Made by a program: the position numbers and the translations under genes
Assembly: GCA_014802705.1 (NCBI GenBank)
Contig: JAAVBR010000007.1
Location: 1 to 37,315, forward strand
Origin: a bacterium
GTDB taxonomy: Bacteria; Pseudomonadota; Alphaproteobacteria; Rs-D84
Direction of reading: 5' to 3'
DNA: 37,315 bases
Notes under the pieces: model-generated
Databases searched by the model: none
Seen by the model: the letters and a program-made list of their open reading frames with translations, nothing else
Told to the model about the DNA's origin: nothing
Part shown: in pieces, positions 23,460 through 30,351 of the stretch
Layout of the letters: each line of letters begins with the position of its first letter
Numbering within the stretch: position 1 is the first letter of the stretch

Positions 23460-24202
23460 CGAAAACGAAAAAACAGGTTAAAACAAAATTAAAGGCGGTG
23501 AAACGTGATTCGCACGCCATGCAGATCTTGAAAGTTTTGCGGGCGACAGGCGTGTTTCGTTGGGAACGCCCCAGTACCCGTTCTGAGGAGGTGTTAAACA
23601 TCCTGACCCACGGGATCGGCATCGGGATTGCGATGGCCGCCCTGGTGATCCTGGAGGTGTTTGCTGTCCTGACCCATAATGTCTGGGCGATTGTGGCGTG
23701 TGCGGTGTTTGGGCTGACCATGTTCACGCTGTATTTCGGGTCCACAATGTGCCATGCCATGATCGGACAAAAGAGCGAATGTTTTTTCGAGGTCTGGGAC
23801 AGCGTCGCCATCTATGCCTTGATTGCCGGCACATACACGCCGTTTTGTTTGGTGAATTTACGCGGGGGACTGGGGTGGACGGTGTTCGGGATCCTGTGGG
23901 CGATTGTGATTTTCGGCGCGATTATGAAAATCCGCAACCCCAAGCAGCAACCGAAATGGATGGTGGGCCTGTACCTGGTGATGGGCTGGACGCTGGTCTT
24001 TATCCTGCCTGCGATGTTGCGCGCCATATCGGCCCGCGGCATGTGGTTTATTTTGGCGGGGGGATTGTCATATTCGCTGGGGGTGATTTTCTATCTGTGG
24101 CGGCGCATGAAATATTCGCATGCGGTATGGCACCTGTTTGTGATTGGCGGGACGGTTTGTTTCTTTTTCGCCGTGCTGTTCGGATGTATTTTGGATTTTT
24201 AA
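23456..24202 (+). CDS. Hemolysin III/PAQR family membrane protein
   Basis: Protein of 248 residues with a Lys-rich N-terminus and seven hydrophobic segments. Conserved PAQR features are EEVLNILTHGIGI before TM1, LYFGSTMCHAM, DSVAIYALIAGTYTPF and the C-terminal YSHAVWHLFVIGG with the metal-binding His residues. Bacterial members (YqfA/HlyIII) are predicted metal-dependent membrane hydrolases of unknown substrate. It overlaps the previous stop in ATGA. No terminator hairpin is visible before the third cassette element. Confidence 0.85.
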   Translation: MTKTKKQVKTKLKAVKRDSHAMQILKVLRATGVFRWERPSTRSEEVLNILTHGIGIGIAMAALVILEVFAVLTHNVWAIVACAVFGLTMFTLYFGSTMCHAMIGQKSECFFEVWDSVAIYALIAGTYTPFCLVNLRGGLGWTVFGILWAIVIFGAIMKIRNPKQQPKWMVGLYLVMGWTLVFILPAMLRAISARGMWFILAGGLSYSLGVIFYLWRRMKYSHAVWHLFVIGGTVCFFFAVLFGCILDF

Positions 24203-24230
24203 AAAAGACATGGATAAAATCAGCGGAACC

Positions 24231-24239
24231 TGATATAAT
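24231..24239 (+). promoter_or_regulatory. Promoter of cassette 3 (extended -10)
   Basis: TGATATAAT. The -10 is the extended TG-n-TATAAT form; the region upstream differs from copies 1 and 2 and lacks their TTGCnC -35. Confidence 0.6.
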
Positions 24240-24372
24240 CCGTGGGCTAGAGGGCGAAAATACTATGCCTAATCCAAAGGGACGTTTGCATACAACAAAA
24301 TTCCCAAAATAAAAATCCCCAATTTCCGCATCTTTTCCCCCTGATTTTATGCCTAATCCAAACGTCGGTTTG
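24234..24372 (+). repeat. Cassette repeat copy 3 (shorter at the 5' side)
   Basis: Homology to copies 1 and 2 begins at the -10 box and runs through the ribosome site, leader ORF (ATG 24265), AATCCCCAATTTCCGCA tract and second ATG (24349) to the end of the MPNPNVGL codons. The upstream terminator and -35 region of the other copies are absent. ATG spacing is 84 bp as in copy 1. Confidence 0.85.
24265..24312 (+). CDS. Cassette leader ORF 3 (15 residues)
   Basis: MPNPKGRLHTTKFPK then TAA, in frame with the main ORF at 24349 as in copy 1. Ribosome site GAGGG lies 10 bases upstream of the ATG. Coding value uncertain. Confidence 0.4.
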   Translation: MPNPKGRLHTTKFPK

Positions 24373-25018
24373 TTTTCGGCATCTGGCGCCCACGCCCAGA
24401 TGATTTGTGGGGATTATACCCCAAGTGGTACAAATTCGGGCGAGGGATTTTTGGGGAATAATGAGGCTGTGTATGTGATCGATTCGGAGCTCATTGATTT
24501 AAACAAGTACCGGGTAGCCGCCCATTGTCTGGAATGTGATAAAATTGAGGATATAAATAACGGTTACAAAAGAGCCACAAATTGCACGTACAAGGAAGCA
24601 TTGTGCCCAGGGGAATATTTTCTTTTTAGCCAGGCCGATCAGAAAACGTGTTATCCGTGCGGCACTTATGAATCTAGTTTAACTTATCGGGATTACACAA
24701 ACTTTCATAAGGAAATAGGAAATAATTGGCTAAGTTCGGCGACCAGTTGTGATTATTGTCTGTCTGGCTATTACCGCAGTGGGGCGCCCTGTGTTCCATG
24801 TCCTACGACCCAAAATATACCCGTCGAATCAGTAACAGTGGTGTCGGTGGCGTCTTGGGGGGGACGGTGGCGTTGAAACGTGTTTTCTGGCGATTTCAAC
24901 AGATAATCTGGAAAACGTGACCGGCAATGATGAATCGGGTACCTTTGTTCGATCGTATGAACGACATGAAATCGGTGATCTTTTGGGGATGGAAACTGTT
25001 ATCTGTCCCTATCAATAA
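24349..25018 (+). pseudogene. Cysteine-rich cassette protein C, interrupted at a seven-G tract
   Basis: The frame from ATG 24349 stops at 24876 (175 residues). One frame over, the sequence continues as ETCFLAISTDNLENVTG, NDESGTF and VICPYQ, up to TAA at 25016-25018. That is the expected C-terminal Cys module of the family. Removing one G from the seven-G run at 24857-24863 restores a 222-residue protein with 13 Cys. The intact part has MPNPNVGL, then FSASGAHA|QMIC (signal-peptidase-like), CxxC pairs (HCLECD, TCYPCG, SCDYCL) and GAPCVPCP. The break could be phase variation by slippage, real decay or a sequencing error. No Shine-Dalgarno precedes the ATG. Composition is AT-richer than core genes. 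Confidence 0.65.
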
Positions 25019-25052
25019 TAAACACAAAAATATATTTTGTATAAAAAATAAC

Positions 25053-25080
25053 TTGAAATGGGAAATGAAACCCCTATAAT
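25053..25080 (+). promoter_or_regulatory. Promoter of the small Cys paralogue pair
   Basis: TTGAAA (25053-25058), 16 bases, TATAAT (25075-25080), in a very AT-rich stretch after the end of cassette gene C. Confidence 0.65.
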
Positions 25081-25104
25081 AACAAAAAACGTAAGGGGTT
25101 TATG

Positions 25105-25395
25105 ATGCCAAAATGCGATTTTAAAGAGGATTTAGAGGTTGTCTTGTTGGACAGTCCCGTTGGAAATTGTTCCAAATGTATTTTCCACGAATGTTTTCAG
25201 ATCTGTGATAACTATATGATCTGTCGGGATGATAACGGCATGGCGGTCAATTGGAAAATGCGGCGCGGGGGGCAATGTGATGCCATTTTGGCGGCGCAAT
25301 ATGCCTGTAATCGTGGTGTGGATACACAGAATGTATGTCGTCAAAAGATCGCGGCGGCGATTCGTGCCCGCTGTGACCAAGAATATTCGGCCTAA
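25105..25395 (+). CDS. Small cysteine-containing protein, paralogue 1
   Basis: Protein of 96 residues (ATG 25105, AAGGGG 6 bases upstream; the adjacent ATG 25102 is too close). No recognised family and no signal peptide. Shared with the following gene: G-[ND]-C-x2-C-x-F, then a Cys and M-[VI]-CRDDN about 15-20 residues later, an aromatic/Trp position, and a C-terminal VCRQKIAAAI helix. Eight Cys in 96 residues with a CxxC suggests metal binding or a disulfide fold. It is the first gene of a two-gene unit closed by a strong terminator. Confidence 0.65.
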   Translation: MPKCDFKEDLEVVLLDSPVGNCSKCIFHECFQICDNYMICRDDNGMAVNWKMRRGGQCDAILAAQYACNRGVDTQNVCRQKIAAAIRARCDQEYSA

Positions 25396-25399
25396 TGAT

Positions 25400-25681
25400 A
25401 TGAAACAGAAATTTGATACGTACGATTTTTATATGCAATTAAAGCCGGTGCCCATCGCGGCGACGGGGGATTGCATGTTTTGTGTGTTTCGGAATTTGCC
25501 CGGCTATTGCGAACAAATGGTGTGTCGCGACGATAATTATCGTCATGTTTATTGGACATTTCGTCATGCAACCGCGTGGGAGGCATTAGATATTTTTAAC
25601 AACGCGGCGATTCGCAAAATTGATATTCCGGCCGCCTGTCGGCGCAAAATCGCCCAGGCATACGGCGTGCATAACAAATAA
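25400..25681 (+). CDS. Small cysteine-containing protein, paralogue 2
   Basis: Protein of 93 residues starting 4 bp after the previous stop. It aligns with paralogue 1 through GDCMFCVFRNL, YCEQMVCRDDN, a Trp five to seven residues later, and ACRRKIAQAY at the end. The N-terminal 25 residues differ. It probably arose by local tandem duplication. No family recognised; cytoplasmic location is suggested by lack of a signal peptide. Confidence 0.65.
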   Translation: MKQKFDTYDFYMQLKPVPIAATGDCMFCVFRNLPGYCEQMVCRDDNYRHVYWTFRHATAWEALDIFNNAAIRKIDIPAACRRKIAQAYGVHNK

Positions 25682-25709
25682 AAAATCCCGCGGTGATCGC
25701 GGGATTTTT
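25681..25709. terminator. Bidirectional terminator
   Basis: A perfect 12-bp stem, AAAAATCCCGCG pairing with CGCGGGATTTTT around GTGAT, lies between the convergent Cys-protein pair and the DksA-like gene. A and T runs flank both sides. Confidence 0.9.
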
Positions 25710-25717
25710 ATCGTGAT

Positions 25718-26149
25718 TTAACGACGATTTTCGTATTCTTCCTGTTCTTCGATCGTCATGGTGGCCAAGGGGCGCGCCAACATGCGCGACAATCCGATTT
25801 CGTCACCCGACACGACGCTGTACCCGAATGTTCCGTTTTCCATACGTTCCAGGGCCGCGTTGATTTTCTGTAACAGGTTGTTATCCCGTTGCGACATGTG
25901 CAGGTTCATGGTGATTTCCTGTTCCAGTGTCGCATTGTCCGTGTCGTCGCCCACGCCCGCCGATGCGGTTTTGTCCGCCAAACGCACCGCGTTCAAGACG
26001 TCGCCACCGTCACTGAGTAATTCTTCGCGTTGGGCCGTCAATAACTGGTAAAAATAGGCCAGTTGTTGCGGGCACATATACGGTTCCGATTTTTTCGGCA
26101 CGTATTTGGGGGGCAATTCCAACGTCTTGTAATTTTCTTTGTCTGCCAT
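25718..26149 (-). CDS. DksA-like protein without zinc-finger cysteines
   Basis: Protein of 143 residues. It keeps DksA landmarks: PYMCPQQLAYFYQLLTAQRE, the coiled coil with tip motif DxxDxA (D68, D71, A73), LLQKINAALERMENGTFGY, and GDEIGLSRMLARPLAT. DksA binds the RNA polymerase secondary channel and works with ppGpp. The four zinc Cys are all absent: GYC is GYS, and the CxxC region reads TMTIEEQEE. Cys-poor DksA paralogues are known to keep function under zinc limitation or oxidative stress in other bacteria. The gene follows trxA by 4 bp. The length and intact tip argue for a functional protein. Confidence 0.88.
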   Translation of the reverse strand: MADKENYKTLELPPKYVPKKSEPYMCPQQLAYFYQLLTAQREELLSDGGDVLNAVRLADKTASAGVGDDTDNATLEQEITMNLHMSQRDNNLLQKINAALERMENGTFGYSVVSGDEIGLSRMLARPLATMTIEEQEEYENRR

Positions 26150-26153
26150 TGTT

Positions 26154-26471
26154 TTATCCCTTTAATTCCTGGACCCAGGCGGCAAAAGTTTCCGCATCCA
26201 TCAGGCCGGTACGGGCCTCGATCAATTCGCCGTCTTTGAACGCCAAAATGCTGGGGATGCTGCGAATGCCGTATTTGGCCGGGGTGCGGCGGTTGGATTC
26301 GTCGATTTCAAATTTAACAAAGCGCACATCCGGGAATTGATTCGATACCGCTTCGAAAATCGGGCCAAACATTTGGCACGGCCCGCACCAAGACGCCCAA
26401 AAATCCACCAGTGTCACGCCGCCAGCGACCATATCGGCAAAGTTTTCATCGTTTGCATGTTCCAAAGCCAT
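26154..26471 (-). CDS. trxA: Thioredoxin
   Basis: Protein of 105 residues. It has active site WCGPC (C29, C32) in VDFWASWCGPCQ, the cis-Pro region IRSIPSILAFKDG, and the C-terminal helix. The length is typical of TrxA. ATG 26471 is chosen because AGGAGA lies 6 bases upstream and upstream codons are non-conserved. It is a general cytoplasmic disulfide reductase, co-transcribed with the cysteine-poor DksA-like gene 4 bp downstream. Confidence 0.95.
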   Translation of the reverse strand: MALEHANDENFADMVAGGVTLVDFWASWCGPCQMFGPIFEAVSNQFPDVRFVKFEIDESNRRTPAKYGIRSIPSILAFKDGELIEARTGLMDAETFAAWVQELKG

Positions 26472-26488
26472 CTTTTTCTCCTTAGTTA

Positions 26489-26516
26489 TTGATATTTTTA
26501 ATGAGTGTATTATAAT
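26489..26516. promoter_or_regulatory. Overlapping divergent promoters for trxA-dksA and the suf operon
   Basis: The palindromic ATTATAAT holds -10 boxes on both strands: plus TATAAT 26511-26516 with TTGATA at 26489-26494 (16-base spacer) for ATG 26545; minus TATAAT 26514-26509 for trxA, with a weak -35. The overlap means only one direction can be occupied at a time. Confidence 0.6.
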
Positions 26517-26544
26517 CGCCATAAAATGCAAGGGAAATCATAAA

Positions 26545-27660
26545 ATGAATAAAATCATATACTTAGATGCCGCGGCCAGTGCCCTGAAACCGCGCGTCGT
26601 GGTGGATGCCGAAAGGGATTTCTTGGATCATCAATACGCCAATGCCGGCCGGGGGGTCTGTGCGCGGGCGGGCGCGGTGGATCAAATGGTGGCCACGACG
26701 CGGGCCGATGTGGCGGCCTGGATCCATGCCGCCCCGCGTCAGATTGTGTTTACCGCCAACGCGACCGATGGGCTAAACCGGGCGGCGGCCATGATTATGG
26801 ATGCGTGGCGCGCCGCCCCTGTGCCGACCGTCGCCGTATCTGATTTGGATCATCACAGCGCGCGTTTACCCTGGCAACAACGGGCGGGGGCGGGGCGGTG
26901 TCATTTGGTGACGATGCCCCTGGATGCGGCGTACAATATTGATGGCGCGCAAATCCCGCGGGCGGACGTGATGGTGGTGACCGCCATGTCCAATGTGATG
27001 GGTATGCCCCAGGATGTGTCGGCGATTGTGGCATCGGCCCGTCGCCAAAATCCCGATGTCGTGGTGATCGTCGATGCGGCGCAATACGTCGCGCACCGGG
27101 AAATTGATGCCCAGGCCTGGGGGGCGGATTTTATTTGTTTTTCGGGGCACAAAATCGGGGCCGATACAGGCGTTGGGGTGATGTATGTGGCGGATCCGGA
27201 TCGCTGGGGGCCGACCGTGTTCGGTGGCGGCATGGTCAATCGGGTGGGGGCCGATGGGACTTGCATCTGGCATGATGCCCCCCATCGGTTTGAGGCCGGC
27301 ACCTTGCCCCTGACGCAGATTGCCGGTTTGTCCCCCGCGATTCATGCCTGGCGTGCATGGGGCGGGGCGGGGCCGTTGGTTCATCTGATGCATGACCGGT
27401 TGGCAAAAATGCCGGGGATGCGTTTAATCACGGGGCCGGATGCGTCGGTCGTGACGTTTGTGCCCGGAAATATGCATGTGCTGGATTTCGGGGCACGCGC
27501 CGGCGCGCGGGATGTGTGCCTGCGGGTGGGGAATATGTGCGCATCGTGGATGATGCGCGCGCTGAATATCGACGGGGCGGTGCGCCTGTCGGTGGGGCCA
27601 TGGAACGATACGGACGACGTGACGCGGGCCATGGATATTATTGAAAAAATTATGGCGTAA
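26545..27660 (+). CDS. sufS: Cysteine desulfurase (SufS family, class V aminotransferase)
   Basis: Protein of 371 residues, shorter than the usual ~405. PLP lysine K203 lies in FSGHKIGADTG, the acidic PLP partner in VIVDAAQYVAH, and the catalytic Cys C332 in RVGNMCASWMMRAL, equivalent to the RTGHHCA loop of SufS. It starts MNKIIYLDAAASALKP, the normal fold start but without the ~20-residue extension. It mobilises sulfur from cysteine for Fe-S assembly, with SufE encoded two genes downstream. AAGGGA lies about 9 bases before the ATG. Confidence 0.88.
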   Translation: MNKIIYLDAAASALKPRVVVDAERDFLDHQYANAGRGVCARAGAVDQMVATTRADVAAWIHAAPRQIVFTANATDGLNRAAAMIMDAWRAAPVPTVAVSDLDHHSARLPWQQRAGAGRCHLVTMPLDAAYNIDGAQIPRADVMVVTAMSNVMGMPQDVSAIVASARRQNPDVVVIVDAAQYVAHREIDAQAWGADFICFSGHKIGADTGVGVMYVADPDRWGPTVFGGGMVNRVGADGTCIWHDAPHRFEAGTLPLTQIAGLSPAIHAWRAWGGAGPLVHLMHDRLAKMPGMRLITGPDASVVTFVPGNMHVLDFGARAGARDVCLRVGNMCASWMMRALNIDGAVRLSVGPWNDTDDVTRAMDIIEKIMA

Positions 27661-27662
27661 AT

Positions 27663-27974
27663 ATGACAGCGACCAAAGAAGACATTATCAATGCGTTAAA
27701 AACGGTCTATGACCCGGAAATATCGGTCAATATTTGGGACCTGGGGTTGGTGTATGATATTGCAACTCAGCCTGATGGTGTCGTGATCACGATGACGTTT
27801 ACCAGTCCGACCTGTCCCATGATGGAAGAATTGTTGGACAGTGTCCGCACCGCCGTCGCGGCGGCAACGGGCATGCCGGTGCGGGTGGATTTGGTCTGGG
27901 ATCCGCCGTGGGATTTGTCCCGTATGTCGGATGCGGCGCGGCTGGACCTGGATTTGACCGAACAAGGCTGGTAA
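27663..27974 (+). CDS. sufT: DUF59/MIP18 family Fe-S assembly protein (SufT-like)
   Basis: Protein of 103 residues, two bases after sufS. It has the DUF59 motifs ALKTVYDPEISVNIWDLGLVY and TFTSPTCPMMEEL, the latter with the conserved Cys, followed by VDLVWDPPWDLSRMS. SufT-type proteins support Fe-S cluster maturation. Position between sufS and sufE supports this. Confidence 0.88.
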   Translation: MTATKEDIINALKTVYDPEISVNIWDLGLVYDIATQPDGVVITMTFTSPTCPMMEELLDSVRTAVAAATGMPVRVDLVWDPPWDLSRMSDAARLDLDLTEQGW

Positions 27975-27986
27975 GAGGATATGCCC

Positions 27987-28349
27987 ATGACGTATGCAGA
28001 AATCAAAGATATGTTGATGATGTTGGCCGATCCCGCCGACCGGTTAGAGGCGGTAATGGACCTGGGGGCGCATTTGGCCCCCGTTCCGGATGCGGCGACC
28101 TGTCACGAAATTGCAGGCTGCGCCTCACGCGTGGTGCTGTGTCGCGTGGGGAATCGATTTTATGGCGATGCGGATGCCGCCCTGGTTCGCGGGATTGTGG
28201 CGATTTTAATCACCATGGTGGACGGACACAGCCCGGATGAAATCCGGCGTATGGATTTGGCGGGGGATTTTTCGGCCTTGAGGATTCAATTGGGGGCGGG
28301 GCGTCTGTCGGGATTGGATTCTATGATTCGTTTTTTACAGAATTTGTGA
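27987..28349 (+). CDS. sufE: SufE family sulfur acceptor
   Basis: Protein of 120 residues. Sulfur-acceptor C45 lies in HEIAGCASRVVLC, followed by FYGDADAALVRGIVAILITMVDG and a C-terminus LSGLDSMIRFLQNL typical of SufE. ATG 27987 is preferred over 27981 because AAGAGGA then sits at a proper 7-base distance. It takes the persulfide from SufS. No sufBCD follows; the next gene is cell-division related and has its own promoter overlapping this gene's end. Confidence 0.88.
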   Translation: MTYAEIKDMLMMLADPADRLEAVMDLGAHLAPVPDAATCHEIAGCASRVVLCRVGNRFYGDADAALVRGIVAILITMVDGHSPDEIRRMDLAGDFSALRIQLGAGRLSGLDSMIRFLQNL

Positions 28350-28355
28350 TAGAAT
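28327..28355 (+). promoter_or_regulatory. Putative ftsL-ftsI promoter
   Basis: TAGAAT (28350-28355) in the extended form TGTGATAGAAT, the same sequence as the promoter at 19869(-), with a weak TTCGTT 17 bases upstream. A seven-G run (28374-28380) lies between this and the ftsL start and may form the ribosome site. Confidence 0.55.
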
Positions 28356-28392
28356 ATATCTGAAACAAAATTTGGGGGGGTGGGAACACGGT

Positions 28393-28680
28393 ATGAATGA
28401 AGATGAAATAATGTTTCGTTGGGGCGTGGCGGCGGCGGCGGCGGTGCTGTTATTGACGGCGGGATTACAGGTTTGTTACCGTGTTCAAAATAAGACATTG
28501 GCCCGTGTACACGCCGAAACCGTGCGTACACAACAGGAAACCGCCACGTTAGAGGCCAGTTTTGCCAGTTTTGTCCGGCCCGAAATTCTACGGAACCTGG
28601 TCACCAGTATTTACCCCAAGGCCGAGGTTATCGGCTTTCGCAAATCGGTGGCGATTGATGAATTACCGGTCAAAGAATAA
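28393..28680 (+). CDS. ftsL: FtsL-like cell-division protein
   Basis: Protein of 95 residues. It has a short cytoplasmic N-terminus, one TM (WGVAAAAAVLLLTAGLQVCY, about 10-29), a predicted coiled coil (NKTLARVHAETVRTQQETATLE), then RPEILRNLVTSIYP, resembling the post-coil RPERLxxLA of FtsL. FtsL is poorly conserved, so the call depends on size, topology and position directly before ftsI (stop and start adjacent). The start at 28393 follows a G-rich stretch acting as ribosome site. Confidence 0.7.
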   Translation: MNEDEIMFRWGVAAAAAVLLLTAGLQVCYRVQNKTLARVHAETVRTQQETATLEASFASFVRPEILRNLVTSIYPKAEVIGFRKSVAIDELPVKE

Positions 28681-30309
28681 ATGTTCGAAGTGGGTCGTGA
28701 TCTTTTAAAAAATGGTTTGATTCGCCGTGCGGCGGATACGGTGCCGCATCAACGGTTGCGCTTTATCTATTCGTTGTTTGCGCTGGCCTTTGCGGTATTT
28801 ATTGGCAAGACATTATATCTGGGGATTCAGGGCACCGATCAATCGCGCCGCGGGACCGGGGATGCGGTCTGGACGGCGTCGCGCGCGGACATTGTGGATC
28901 GTAACGGGGACATTTTGGCCAAGAATGTGATGTCGGGGCATATTACCCTGCGGCCGGGATTGGTGACCGATCGGGATGCGGCGGCGCGCCTGATCCACGA
29001 CACATTGCCGATGGAATATTCATTAAAGGATGCGTTGCGTTTGGTGGCCGAAAAGCGGCGCTTTATCTATGTTAAAAAATTGGCGACGGATGCCGAACGC
29101 GCCGCGGTGCGCCGTGCGCACATCGCCGGTTTGGACGTCGAAGAGGTTCAAGCCCGCCGTTATCCTAAGCGCCGCCTGTTTTCCCACATCGTCGGTTTTG
29201 TCGGCCAAGATGGCCATGGACTGGAGGGGGCCGAACGCGTCTGGGACGATTATCTGCGGGAAAATACGGATCCGCTGCGATTGTCGCTGGATGCACGGAT
29301 TCAGTCGGTTTTTTATGAACAATTGACGCACGCCATGCAGACCTATCAGGCCAAGGGGGCGATGGGATTGTTGATGGATGCGCGCACCGGCGAAATGATT
29401 GCGATGGTATCCCTGCCGGATTTTGATCCGGAAAATCTGGGGGCCAGTTCGGCCGCCGCCCGCCGATTCGCCCCGATGCGCGATCTGTTTGAAATGGGGT
29501 CGATTTTCAAAATTTTTAATACGGCGCTGGCGATGGAAAATGGAATTCGGCGGGAATACCCGGTGGCGTCGCCGTATAAAATCCTGGATAAATTCGGACG
29601 CACGGCGGCCAAGATCAGTGACGTGCGCAGTTTCAAGCCCCCACGGCCCGAATTGTCGGTCGAAGAAATCATGTTGCATTCCTGTAACGTGGGCAGTGCC
29701 CAAATCGCCCTGGATTTGCCAGATGGCGCCCAGCGGGAATTTTTACACCGTATCCACATGGATGACCGGTTGGATTTGGAATTTGGGCGAACCGAACGGG
29801 CGTTGCCCCCGGCCAAGTGGGGCCCGGTGGAACGGGCGGTGTTGTCGTTCGGTCACGGGATATCGGTAACGCCGATGCACCTGTTGCTGGGGGTCAATGC
29901 CATGACGAACGGGGGGATTTATATTTATCCGACATGGCTGCGGCGCCGTGTGGGCGCCGTGCGCGGGGAACGCGTGATCACGCCGGAAATATCAACCGCG
30001 CTGCGGTCGGTGATGGTGCGCATTGCCGAAGAAACCAGTGGCAAAAAGGCGCGCGTATCGGGGATTGAAATCGGGGGGAAAACCGCCACCGCGGAAAAGC
30101 GTAACCCGGACGGTACCGTCGACCGGAAAAGAAACCTGACCGCGTTTGCAGGAATCTTTCCCGCCAGCGCCCCCCAATACACAATCTTGGTTTTCTTGGA
30201 TGAACCCCAGGGAACGCCGGAATCGTTCGGTTTGCGGACGGCGGCGTGGAATGCGGTGCCGACAACGGGTAAAATTTTGGACAGTATCCTGCCGTTGCTA
30301 TTTGAATAA
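28681..30309 (+). CDS. ftsI: FtsI/PBP3-type peptidoglycan transpeptidase with altered KTG motif
   Basis: Protein of 542 residues. An N-terminal TM (about 27-48) is followed by the pedestal domain (RADIVDRNGDILAKN) and the transpeptidase domain. Active-site motifs are S274-x-x-K277 (FEMGSIFKIF) and S334-C-N (HSCNVGSAQIA). The third motif reads K467-T-A (GGKTATAEK) instead of KTG. FtsI cross-links septal peptidoglycan in the divisome. The Gly-to-Ala change in the beta3 motif is unusual and could affect substrate or beta-lactam binding; the rest of the domain looks intact. The ATG directly follows the FtsL-like stop. The C-terminus is short, with no PASTA domain. Confidence 0.9.
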   Translation: MFEVGRDLLKNGLIRRAADTVPHQRLRFIYSLFALAFAVFIGKTLYLGIQGTDQSRRGTGDAVWTASRADIVDRNGDILAKNVMSGHITLRPGLVTDRDAAARLIHDTLPMEYSLKDALRLVAEKRRFIYVKKLATDAERAAVRRAHIAGLDVEEVQARRYPKRRLFSHIVGFVGQDGHGLEGAERVWDDYLRENTDPLRLSLDARIQSVFYEQLTHAMQTYQAKGAMGLLMDARTGEMIAMVSLPDFDPENLGASSAAARRFAPMRDLFEMGSIFKIFNTALAMENGIRREYPVASPYKILDKFGRTAAKISDVRSFKPPRPELSVEEIMLHSCNVGSAQIALDLPDGAQREFLHRIHMDDRLDLEFGRTERALPPAKWGPVERAVLSFGHGISVTPMHLLLGVNAMTNGGIYIYPTWLRRRVGAVRGERVITPEISTALRSVMVRIAEETSGKKARVSGIEIGGKTATAEKRNPDGTVDRKRNLTAFAGIFPASAPQYTILVFLDEPQGTPESFGLRTAAWNAVPTTGKILDSILPLLFE

Positions 30310-30323
30310 AATTTGATTATAAT
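30295..30323 (+). promoter_or_regulatory. recJ promoter inside the ftsI 3' end
   Basis: TTGCTA (30295-30300), 17 bases, TATAAT (30318-30323). The predicted RNA start near 30330 supports the GTG start at 30352. Confidence 0.65.
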
Positions 30324-30351
30324 AATTTCGATAAGAAAAAAAGAGATTAGC

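Noticed and set aside
12987..25018. Integron-like cassette array or CRISPR
   Set aside because: Copies are kilobases apart between housekeeping operons, each has its own promoter, there is no integrase gene, and no short regularly spaced repeats occur.
28374..28380. Seven-G tract before ftsL as a phase-variation switch
   Set aside because: It more simply acts as a G-rich ribosome site, and varying expression of an essential division gene is unlikely. G runs are frequent in this genome.
30313..30351. RecJ start at ATG 30313
   Set aside because: It overlaps the predicted -10 box and adds an unconserved Ile/Lys-rich stretch; GTG 30352 fits promoter and ribosome site.
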